From Melampsora larici-populina 98AG31 (lineage: Eukaryota; Basidiomycota; Pucciniomycetes; Pucciniales; Melampsoraceae), in NCBI RefSeq assembly GCF_000204055.1, contig NW_006768853.1:144177-208176 (forward strand): 64,000 bases of DNA, written 5' to 3'. Each line of letters starts with the position of its first letter. The stretch's first letter is position 1. Below the pieces are notes generated by a model. The model was not told the origin of the DNA. It searched no databases and was given only the letters and a program-made list of their open reading frames with translations. Made by a program: the position numbers and the translations under genes. Shown here piece after piece: positions 45,717 through 55,669 of the stretch.

Positions 45717-45723
45717 TATATAA
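45717..45723 (+). promoter_or_regulatory. TATA box of the tandem core-binding-domain gene
   Basis: TATATAA about 100 bp upstream of the chosen ATG at 45820. Confidence 0.5.
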
Positions 45724-45819
45724 CCTCTATCCTCTTCGCAATTCCTTCTGCAATAATTGTTCAAGAAACTCCTATCTACTCACTTTCACGTCTCACCACC
45801 CTGCTTTACTATTATTTTC

Positions 45820-47835
45820 ATGAATATGATGATGAAACAACACGATTCACGAGATGAGGATGTACCATCAAGAATGTTGTCTTCCATCTTTTCTCAATCT
45901 GATTCCGGCCATGGCTTCAGAAATTCTGATTTATTGGCCATCACTTCTCTTGAATCTCTTGACGAATGTGAAAAGGATTTGATTCCTATGCTTAACGACA
46001 TTGCTAAACGTTAGTGGCTGTGTATCTTCATGTTTCTCACTTTAATAAGATTGCGTCTTCTCGTATCCTATCTTGAAACTTATCATGTCTGATGATCTCT
46101 CTGCTCTTTAGGCGTTGGTGCTACACCCGAGCGAAATCATGAAGCTCATCAATTAACAATTAATGGTAGACAATCTCAGCTTCCTGTCAATAACTCCCAG
46201 CTAGAGAAGAAAAAGACCACTACATTCGATCGTCTCATTTATCTACTGGATCGCTACCTTGATTTCTGCCGTTCCGTTGAATTGATCGCATGGCCCATCG
46301 ATCATCTCAAAGTTGGTATATGGCTCAAGAATGATGTCATCTCAGCCGTCAAAAATAGTCGAATGAAACCACTCAGAAAGACTGTAAGATGCTATGTTAC
46401 AACACTCGAGAGCTGCAGAGTCAAGACTAGAAACATCTTCAAGCTTGATGGTCAAATTGGCGGTCACCTCATGCATAGCCCTTTGATTCAAGAGATTCTC
46501 GACACTCTCTCTTGTGATAGAGACAATCTTGAAGAAAGATTAGGAGTTGCCTTGGACTTCAACACTCCTGAACACGACGATGCCGGAATAGAGACTGTCC
46601 GAGATCGAGTATTGATGATGATTAGGAATAATTCTGGTGGTAAGCAATCTTTCTGTCGACTTTTCTTTGCGAGGAACCATAACTGACTTTGCATCAATGA
46701 TCTCACAAACATTTCAGAAGATCAAACTGAGGATGCTATGGCGATTGTCAAAGACGCTCGCGAAATTGACCTGGATGCAACTAGAGTCAACACACCGCCT
46801 ACCACGCCTCAAAAACAAAATAAACCAAAATACAAGCCTGATCCTCACCTTCATACTCTTAAAAGATATCGCAACTTTTGCTTAGTCAATAGAATTCCTT
46901 GTTTCCCTGTGGAGTCAGTTCGTGTTTCTCTTTGGCTCAGAGAATCTGTGCTTCTATCTGCGACCCGACAAAAAGACAAACAATCCGGTGTGAGTCTTCG
47001 AACGGTTCAGGTCTACCTTTCACGACTCGAGTATGCTAGACTCAAGACGGAACACCTCTTCCATGCCTTGCCCATGGCAAGTGTATCGCTCTACAAGTCA
47101 CCGGAGGTCAACGAGATCTTGCAATCTTTGGGCGCAAACATAAATAAAGTTGAACCCGTCAACCCCAAGGTACCTTCGTCACCACTTTCGAACGTCTCTG
47201 TCAACTCCACAAAAGCTTCCATCCCCGATGTAACTTCGCATGACAAATGCCTCAAAGTCCTAACCAACAAACGTAAATCTGATGATCGAAATGTGAGCGA
47301 AGCCGATGCGCACTTTCCACCACGAAAATTTGTACGAATGGGCGAAGAAAATCAGGATGGCTTCAAAGTCGAAATTGATGGTCCAAAGCCATTTGACTGG
47401 GAAAATGATTTTTCCAATCATGATGACCTTTACCTCAACCTCGATCGTTCCCGAGAATCTCGTAATCTTCGAAAGCGTAAAACCCCTCCACCATCTATCA
47501 GAACGCATCTTACCGAATTTCCTCGAGTTCACTGCCAATCACCTGTTACTCCATCGGGTCCAAGTATCGGTAATAACAGTTTACCCTCCATAACCGAATG
47601 GTTTAACCCATCAAGAAGCCCTTCACCAGTCAAGAAAGGATGTATTTCTTTCATCCTTTGTCCTGATGAAGACTCAGATTGTAAGAGCCAAGGTACCTTT
47701 AGTTCAATAGGTAGTCCTACTAGAAATAGCGCTCAAAGATCTGAATTCCCATTATCACCCATGAGTCTTACTCGATCTCCTCATACTATTCGACCTTGGC
47801 CACCTCATGCCATTTCAGATGTTCGTAACTCTTGA
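45820..47835 (+). CDS. Protein with two tandem core-binding (SAM-like, tyrosine-recombinase N-terminal) domains
   Basis: Three exons (45820-46009, 46112-46639, 46718-47835) join in frame to 611 residues. Two related domains are visible. Copy 1, about residues 100-195: YLLDRYLDFC, then AWPIDHLKVGIWL, then RKTVRCYVTTLES and SPLIQEIL. Copy 2, about 280-375: TLKRYRNFC, CFPVESVRVSLWL, LRTVQVYLSRLEY and SPEVNEIL. The pattern (helix, W-L, long Ser/Lys loop, T-V-x-x-Y-x-x-x-L-E) resembles the N-terminal DNA-contacting domain of tyrosine recombinases and Crypton-like proteins. No catalytic R...HxxR...Y domain follows; the C-terminal third is Ser/Pro-rich with basic patches (NLRKRKTPPPS) and SPSPVKKG-type motifs, as in nuclear regulators. 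A host DNA-binding protein derived from a recombinase is an inference. An upstream in-frame Met at 45757 is an alternative start. Confidence 0.7.
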
Positions 47836-48879
47836 AACGATCTTTCTTAATTTCTTTCTACTTATCTAAATTGTAAAACAAATACCACAATGGGTACAGT
47901 CCGAGTGACTGGTTTTTTGTCTTTTCAAAAATTTCTTCTTCGTCTTATCTTTAGTCACATCTGTCTCAAAATATGTCTCGCAACTTGTAGTCGCAGCTGA
48001 TCGTTTATCAATCCAAATTGTATCTTAGAAAGGAACATTTTCATACTCTTTTTATCTAATCATCATATATGTATGTCTGATACATTCATTCTAGCTTTGT
48101 AGCATCTTTATTGAAAGTCCTTGACAAATTCAACTGTTTCGTTTTGCTCTGAGATACCAAAGTTCTCTAAGACTTATGTTAGGCAAAATTTGACCGATAA
48201 GACCGTATACAGAGAGACGAAAGAGATGTGAGTCTTGAGCTTAAGAAAGCAATGCATCAAACAACTTTGAAAAGGTAGCCAATAATTTCAGAAAGTGCTA
48301 TCCATAAATACAGTATTTGGATAGCCAATGGCTGTTAAAAAAGAATCGTGGTATAAATTCGCGTACAGAGACCAAATAGTTGTCGATGTTGTACATCAGA
48401 CAGCACGCTGTGGGAGGAGATATACAGTCAGGTGGAGATTCCCAAAAATAAGAAGTGCCATAGTAGCTATAACTCATTGCGATCATAATCCTTTGACAGA
48501 TTATGATACTCAACAAATTATGGATGACGTGAATATCTGATCGAAGATAGGGAAATGTTTTGGAATTTGATCAAGTTCATTTGTGACACAAGAGTAGACT
48601 CAGAAGTGGGAAGGTGTCATCATTAGAGATGGCTTTCACAAAACTTGTTAAGATATCTTTCGAGTTCATTGCTCCAAGTTATAACTGAGCATATTCAGAA
48701 AATATTGTCTGTCACAGATACGGTACAGCAATGATAAGCAACGATAGGATAGGAAATTGGACTATAGCTCAAAACTCAAAGGTCGAGTTTTATCCATGTT
48801 TACCAAGGGGTGTTGGATTGGTCACTGATGGAGGAAGCTGAGTTAGCAATTGACGTGAATAGGATGAAGAAAGAATAAC
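47836..48879. other. Intergenic, no supported gene
   Basis: 3' flanks of two convergent genes. A 70-codon plus frame at 48328-48540 has two short charged halves but no family resemblance. Confidence 0.45.
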
Positions 48880-49909
48880 TCACAAGTCCCAAGAGTCAAT
48901 CTGAACAGTTCCTTCATTGTTCTTGAATTGAAGGTCCTCCAACATCTACGAACAAAGTCATAACGGTCAGTCAGAGCAAATCACTTAGAGGTTCAAAGTT
49001 ATCTCAACACATACCTTGTCGGAGAGGTAGATGCTTGAACATCCAACATCAATGGGAAGAGCCTCTCCTCGTGCGGCGATGGCACACGAGTCAGTGACCC
49101 ACCCGTAGACAGTAGCTCCATTGGCTTGTACGTAACTGAGTAAATGATTGGGTCAATCTCTGATAATTATTACAGGGTTGACAGAAGAGCACCTACATTT
49201 TCTTGAAACAATTTGTTTGACCAGTCGCGTCCCTGATTTCAGAAAGATGCGAGGTCACGAAATGTAAGCAAGAAGTGAACCGATGGGTGCAGATCAAACA
49301 ACTGAGTATGAATGGATCATGAACTAACCCGGTAAGCCAACCAGAGGTAGCGCCGAGTACGGAGTCGTGGCCTTGACCATTCCAAATGCACCCCACATGC
49401 TGGGAGCCGTCATAAGGCACACCACATGCCTGAATTTCCAAATGATATCAATAAGCCGTCCACAGAGGGATACAATGGATCACTTACACCTTTTCTTCCT
49501 GAAGATCCATGAATCCTGCTAGTCTGTAAAAGCACGGATCGGATCAACTCTCAAATTCCAAACAAGAATCAAAGAGAGGGGCTTACGCGAGTCTCTGGTG
49601 TAATTCGACGCCTCAATGTTGACTCAGTGGTCTCCTTTTGCAAAGCGTCAGTTTGGTGACCGGTAAGCTATGCAGAAAAGTTGTTCGTATTAGAGGATCG
49701 GTTAACGTTTTTTAGGATAATAGAAGCTATGTACAACGAATACTTACTCGATGAGCAGTCACGCCTTGGGGCTTTCCGAAACCTGCCCTCCATTTGGCAC
49801 ATTGACTAGGGAGTCCCTTGTTGGCGGAAGGTGCCGGGAAATTTTCTGCGATTACCAAGACATTGGCGAATAAGACCGTAACAAGCACGGAGGCGACGTT
49901 TAAAAGCAT
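48880..49909 (-). CDS. Secreted double-psi-beta-barrel (expansin/barwin/RlpA-like) protein
   Basis: Seven exons (49909..49748, 49667..49587, 49523..about 49491, 49429..49329, 49232..49197, 49135..49015, 48945..48880) give about 199 residues. MLLNVASVLVTVLFANVLVIA is a clear signal peptide. A basic pre-region with LRRRITPETR follows, which could be a Kex2-like processing site. The C-terminal domain runs from ACGVPYDGSQHVGCIWNGQ through GQTNCFKKIYVQANGATVYG, WVTDSC, ALPIDVGCSSIYLSDKM to GTVQIDSWDL. The order Asn-Gly, V-x-D-x-C, I-D-(V/L)-x3, G-x-V-x-I-x-W is that of double-psi-beta-barrel proteins such as barwin and expansin-like domains. In fungi these are cell-wall-loosening or effector-like proteins. 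The catalytic Asp of the fold seems to be in VTDSC. The exon 3 boundary is uncertain by a few bases. Confidence 0.75.
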
Positions 49910-50025
49910 TTCAAGACTGTTTTGAATGAAGGGTTTGGGACGGTAAGATCTCTGAGGTTTGAAGATTGTGATAAGTTACTGATGGAGGAGGATGGAGTCA
50001 GACCATTCCATGGCTACCACTGCGC

Positions 50026-50033
50026 TTTATATA
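50026..50033 (-). promoter_or_regulatory. TATA box of the secreted barrel protein gene
   Basis: GGTATATAAAGC on the minus strand, about 120 bp upstream of the ATG at 49909. Confidence 0.55.
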
Positions 50034-50725
50034 CCCTTCAGAAGTACGTCATAGCGAACTAATGCAAAGTGCTTCCTCCACGAAGAAATGCGCCCACACG
50101 GATCGTGCTGTATCGTGCTCTCCTCGCACTGCCCCTCCACCGCAAATAGAGTCTTCTGCTTCTTCGGAAGGATAGGTCAAGTTGATTTACCCCACGAAAT
50201 GGAATGAATCGGGTCGGCATAGGCTATAGCCTGTGCCTGGAGGCTGGCTCAGGCTGTGCACAAATCAACGACTTTTTCGTATAAATTTCGGAGGTTGGTG
50301 GATATTCGATTTAACGTTTTTCTCCTTCACCTGTTTTCTGGAGCGTGAGCGCTAAGAACAGAACTGTTCAGTAGTTTATGGAAAATTGAATGGAGAGGCT
50401 TGCTCAAGTTTCCGGCAAGTTTCCGTTTTCGTCATAAATATGGGTGGCGAGGTAATCACGTGAAGCCCTGATCTGGATCATACATGCAAAAACAATTGAT
50501 GCGCGACTTTGCTTGCGCGACCCTTTGTAACTTTTGCCATGCTTCCTATTTTTGCGCCAAGCTCCATGAGTGGGCTCCATACATATTGCAACTAAATGCT
50601 CTTGATTTGGTCTGCTGACTGCTGAGTCTGTCTTCTCGTCACCTCTGTACGACAATCCATCACAAGGTCACGCGGTGGGGAAAGGCTCTGTTGTGGATTG
50701 ACTACTGTGGGGGGAACATTCGTAG
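50034..50725. other. Intergenic, no supported gene
   Basis: 5' flank of the secreted barrel gene; no coding features. Ends at the CATTTGATA target site of Mutator-like copy B. Confidence 0.45.
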
Positions 50726-50734
50726 CATTTGATA

Positions 50735-52439
50735 TTAGCTTGAACAAGCCCTCTCTGCGCGGCGCCGTCCGCGCGCCTCGCAGAGGGGCTTGGGACTAAT
50801 CGTGAGTTCCTGGCACGGAGACTCCACGAGTTAAGTCCACTTATGTAGTTTTTCGCTTTTTCCCGCTTTCCTCACTGATAAAAACAACTTTACCTTGCAG
50901 GAAAAGTTGTTTGTATTTTTGTTCTACATGTGTTTCCATCTTGATATCCTGGTTAGAGCATCCGCACTCGTTTGCGGTTGTTAACTTGGTCATGTGCGGT
51001 AACAACCTCTACATTAAGTAAAAAATTACTTAACGTGACCAAATTTCACACTCGTGCCAAAATTACCTGCACGGTAGTTAACTAACTTGAGAGGTAATTT
51101 GAGTTTCCACACTGATGCAGAGTTTACAGACTCAAAATATACCAAACAAAAAAATCAATCGACTTTTCAGTCAATCAGTGCATTTCAAGCGATCCCTGCC
51201 AGGGAAGAAGAGCTTTGGGACAGGGAAGTTCATTTGAGAGTAACTTGAGATCTCATCACCACTGGATGGTTGGCACAGAGAGGTTTGTAGACAAGCAAAC
51301 AAAAATTCATTGCACCATCAATTAAAAGTTGTCATGTTGAAGACCATTGAGAATTTGAAAAGAAATGCAGATAATGAAGACCCTTTTGCATAGTTCCCCT
51401 CTACAGTTGAATGTGATATCTATTTTTCAAATCCTTTTGAAGTCAATCCAAACGACAAGACATGTTCAAAACCTTCTAAAATCAAAACAAACGATCAGAA
51501 ATTGATCCACTTTGATCTAAAACCCTTTTAAACCCAATTCGATATTGATAAATCTAAAATCTCAATGAACATATATATAATCACATGTAAAGTAGAACAA
51601 TCTTAATCAATGTTGGATAAAGAGAATCATACAGTAAGAAACCAGACATACCCATTAGTTTGATGAATTAGAAGACAGTCGGGTCTCCATTGATTCTTAA
51701 GTCGGGTGTTTTGAGTCGAGAGGAATCAAGAGGAGTTGAGTCGGAGTTGAGTCAAGTTGGCAAGTTGGCAAGTTGGTGTGCTTGAGAAGTGAAGAGGGGG
51801 CTGGTAATTTGGCTACCACATGCGTTAGCCAATCGGTAAATTTACCGATTTGCTAACGCAAATCGATCAAAAGTTAACTACCGCGGGCCTAATTTCTCAC
51901 CAGTGTGGGAAAGGCCCCGCAGTTGCGGTAAATTTTACCTTACCGCACGCGATTTACCGCACGAGTGCGGATGCTCTTATCACTACTTCATCACCCTGAT
52001 CATGAGTTGAGTTTTCAAGCTCTTATGTCCCATATGTAAATGAATGTACAGCCTGTATTCGCATCGTACGTGATTTAAACATAAGGATGTGCAAAACATT
52101 TGGTGAATTTGGCGCAGGCAGAAACTAACGTACAAAAAGCACTGAAAACCGACCACAATACAGGCGGGTGTTGTAAAAATGTTAAAGCCACATTTCTGGC
52201 CGCATCAGATGGTTTGTGTATAATCTGAGGCTATGAGGATGTGTAGAACAAAAATATGAACAACTCTTCCTGCAAGGTAAAGTTGTTTTTATCGGTGAGG
52301 AAAGCGGGAAAAGGCGAAAAACTACATAAGTGGACTTAACTCGTGGAGTCTCCGTGCCAGGAACTCACGATTATGTAGTCCCAAGCCCCTCTGCGAGGCG
52401 CGCGGACGTGGCCGCGCAGAGAGGGCTTGTTCAAGCTAA
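50735..52439. mobile_element. Mutator-like long-TIR MITE, copy B, split by a Harbinger MITE
   Basis: Starts TTAGCTTGAACAAGCCCTC and ends GAGGGCTTGTTCAAGCTAA with a perfect 9-bp duplication CATTTGATA (50726-50734 and 52440-52448). It matches copy A (20801-21463) throughout except for the insert at 50956-51976. Slightly different extra bases lie in the GC-rich part of each terminal repeat. Confidence 0.9.
50956..51976. mobile_element. Harbinger-type MITE inside Mutator-like copy B
   Basis: Ends GAGCATCCGCACTCG and, inverted, GAGCATCCGCACTCG. Target duplication TTA (50953-50955 and 51977-51979). Copy A has the uninterrupted site with a single TTA (CTGGTTATCACTAC near 21012), which proves the insertion and its borders. 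No coding capacity. Confidence 0.92.
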
Positions 52440-52448
52440 CATTTGATA

Positions 52449-52991
52449 GTCTGATGGAACGATGGCATTGGCAATCTGATAGAACTTGTGTGTTACGGTG
52501 CCACTGCTCACCACCGTGTTTATACGTGACCTGCTTGTGAGATCATGAGACATAAGCCTCCGAGATGCCCAGTTTACTCGATATCAAAGCTCAGAGCACT
52601 CAAGGTAAACAAGCGTCCTTCACTGTGACATTTCCGCCACTCAAGTCACACAAAAAACCGAGCGCACAGTTGATTGCCAAGCCTGAAATGTGACTCATTC
52701 AGCTAGAAATGAGAGCATGAGATGGCTATGGCTTGAAAGTTATTCAAGAACGTGTGTAGATTACAATAGAAGGAAACTTACAACCACTAAACTGTTTAAC
52801 TGTAGGTACAAACAACCAAGTGATGTCTTTGATGATACATATTCAATCACCTCTCAACATATCTACTACATATTGATACCTACTTGGAAGAGGAAGCAAC
52901 GAAGGATAGCCTACTTTGGCTTATCAGGATACATACTCCTAAACATCCAAAGGAACAGATTCCTTCCTTTAGCCAAAGAAGTTGCCAATGG
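52449..52991. other. 3' flank of the FSP1-like gene
   Basis: No supported gene; the 109-codon plus frame at 52690-53019 runs into the neighbouring gene on the other strand and looks non-coding. Confidence 0.4.
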
Positions 52992-54444
52992 CTATGTGTC
53001 AAGAGAAATCATCTTGTAAGTAAAAAAAACAACAAAACTTGAATCTGTTGAAAGGAAATCTTTTACGTACCCCAAGTCCAATAGCAAACCCAAAGATTTC
53101 AGATGCACCACCATAAGCACCCAATGGAATTGAAATCGTACCATGAATAGGTTTATGTATAACCTTTTGTGATTTTTCTCCACTAGGTTCAGTGATATCT
53201 ATCATCATGTTTTTGCTTACAACTCCAGCTTGTCCATCTAGAGCTGCATATAATTTGGATTCTTCGAAATCAGATACATCTCCTACGGCATATACACCAT
53301 TCAAAGCTTCAGAAGATTCGTTTGAAACTACTTGTAGGTAGCTGTTCACTGCCACACGTTTTGTTTCTGGATTTAGATATTGTCCGGGTATTATAGATGA
53401 ATTCGGTTTGTTGCCTATTGCTAGAAAAACAAAATCGGCTACGCATGCATAAAGAGTGTGTAAGCTAGTCAGTCTGGGTCTATCTGTCAGAAATAAATAA
53501 GATACTATAAGTTAACCGAACATACCTTCAATAGTTTTAGTAGATCCATCTTGATTAGATACAAGATTTAAGGTAGTAAGTGAATCAAGTTTAGAAGTCT
53601 TCGTAATATCAGCAGCTTTCAAATCAACTTTATAATCATAAATAATTTCCACATGTCTATCAAGAAGTTGTGATTTGATTGAATTTGCTAAATATTTACT
53701 ATGATCACTTAAGATATTCGGTGATGACGAAACAATGGTAATCTTTTTTCGATTTGAAGTTGATGAAAATCTGTAACTAACTTCTCCTGCGAATTCTAAT
53801 CCTACTACTCCACCACCTGCAATTAAAATCGATTTCGAACTTTCGATTTGGGTTTGTAAAGACTTCAGTTCAGTTTCAACTTCTTGAGGAGATTGAGCTG
53901 TAGGTGATATTCTGCACGGGAATTGGTAAATCGAACCCTACGAGATGAGTAAAAGATGTTTTAGTTCATGAACTGAGGAAAATGAATGCGTGAATATGAA
54001 TGGAAGAAAAAGTCAAATAAATTGACCACTCACAGTTGCAATGACTAAAAACTTAAAACCCAATTCACTCCCATCCAATCCAAAGCTTTCAAGACTTTGA
54101 TCCAAAAATGCTACTTTCTTTTCCAAATCCAATTTAGTTACTTCAACTCCAGTAATAACCATTACATTTTTACTTTTTTCCGGATCGTTTTTAATTCGTT
54201 TAGGTATTACATTTTCAAAACTACCAATTATATTTTTTTCAAAATCAGGTGAAACAGCTGCTCTTAATGATCCAGGTGGCCAATATGCCATCTTGGATTT
54301 TTCGATTACAATTATTCTGATTGTGCGATTGATTCCAGATGAGCCACATGTTGGATATAGTTTATCTAGTAAGAGGTTAAACGTTTTCAGACCTGCCCCC
54401 GAAAGACCAATGATCAGTATCGTTTCTACGTCGGGATTGGTCAT
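52992..54444 (-). CDS. FSP1/AIF-like FAD-dependent NAD(P)H oxidoreductase
   Basis: Four exons (54444..54034, 53937..53526, 53438..53071, 53012..52992) give 403 residues in frame. The N-terminal FAD-binding Rossmann motif is IIGLSGAG (residues 12-18), followed by YWPPGSLRAAV as in the fungal AIF/FSP1 group. A second, NAD(P)H-binding motif ILIAGGGVVGLEFAGEVS begins near residue 175. FLAIGNKPN and the FAD-binding GVYAVGDVSDF lie near 280-320. The family reduces quinones with NAD(P)H (FSP1/AIFM2, NDH-2-like enzymes). No targeting peptide or C-terminal membrane helix is evident. The last exon (MISLDT) is short and is the least certain part; a longer C-terminus by another splice is possible. Confidence 0.85.
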
Positions 54445-55669
54445 GCTAGAGAGGAGTCTAATGGCTTGTTGATAGTGCTTAATGAAAGTCTTTTAATACG
54501 ACGATGAGTTGAGCTTTGTCTGAGTAAAAATGAAGTCCAAAGTGGAGAAGAAGGAGAAGAATTGCTCATGCAGCCAAGTTTTGATTATGACGTATGCGGT
54601 GCATTCTGTATGCTATCATCCATGTCAGCTACTGTGACACCGCACCACGTGATACAGTATCAGGCTATGCAGGAACTCAAGGGTCTCACGATCAGGATTG
54701 GGAACAGGATAGGAACAAAAACAGATGTTTTGATTGCTCAATTGAGAAACAAGTTGAACCAATCCAATCACCCATGGATCCTGAATGCGCTATTTGCAGA
54801 CGGCCATAGATACGCTCAAAGGGATTTATGTGTTTTCAAGCACACATCCAGAATCCAAATAAGTTGCTATCGTCACGTACCAAAAAAGACTCACAAATTC
54901 ACCATCGTCTTTTGGAGGTGCATCATAGTATACAATAAGAATCAAAAACCTATATAACAACAAAATCTGTGGCGCAAAAAACAGTACAAAGTACAAGCGA
55001 AAATGCATAACTGACTCGTACATACCATACAAAGATTGATCTCGATCCAAGAGGTTAAGATGTGAACAGATAATAATTTGAAGTAAAGAGAAAATGCCAA
55101 CAAGCAAGACATGCAAATAAATTGTAGAAGATTTAGATATACATAGGTTTCATGACCAATAGATAATCAACAAGATCAACTCTATCAAAGTGATCGAGAT
55201 AGTGATAGCCCAGTTACATCTAAAATCCACGCGATAAAGAAGAAACAAGGATAGGTAAGTGGTCAAAGTTAATATTCGTGGATTTATCAATATGAACAGT
55301 ATAAAAATAGACTAACAATGTCAATTCTACCACATTGATTACTGTAAGCATCAGTGTCCCTCTTGTGCCATCCAAAAAGGTACCCACCTTTGAAAGGAAA
55401 ATAGCAGACTGATCGCATGATCGTTGTATATTGATCATTAGCAAAGAAATGTGATGTCTATCAAACAAGGATGAAAATCCGCCGTACTTTGATGATCACC
55501 AAACAACCGATATACACTTGCATTCGGAAATGACGAGGCGACTGTTCGAACAAGGAGGATCTGACACCTAACAAGCTCGGGGTCCTAGTGCGCGACTCTT
55601 CCGCGGAGGTACGAGGGCGGCCCAGTAGCTTATTCATCGAGGCTAAAGATTCAATTGGAATCGCGGAAG
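54445..55669. other. Intergenic between FSP1-like and kinase genes
   Basis: The interval holds the promoter of the FSP1-like gene and the 3' end of the kinase gene. Frames of 70-131 codons at 54562-55468 have no recognised features. Confidence 0.45.

Noticed and set aside
48328..48540. 70-codon ORF with a compact, charged product
   Set aside because: No family resemblance or promoter evidence; could be chance.
52690..53019. 109-codon plus-strand ORF overlapping the FSP1-like gene end
   Set aside because: Overlaps a supported gene on the other strand and shows no motifs.
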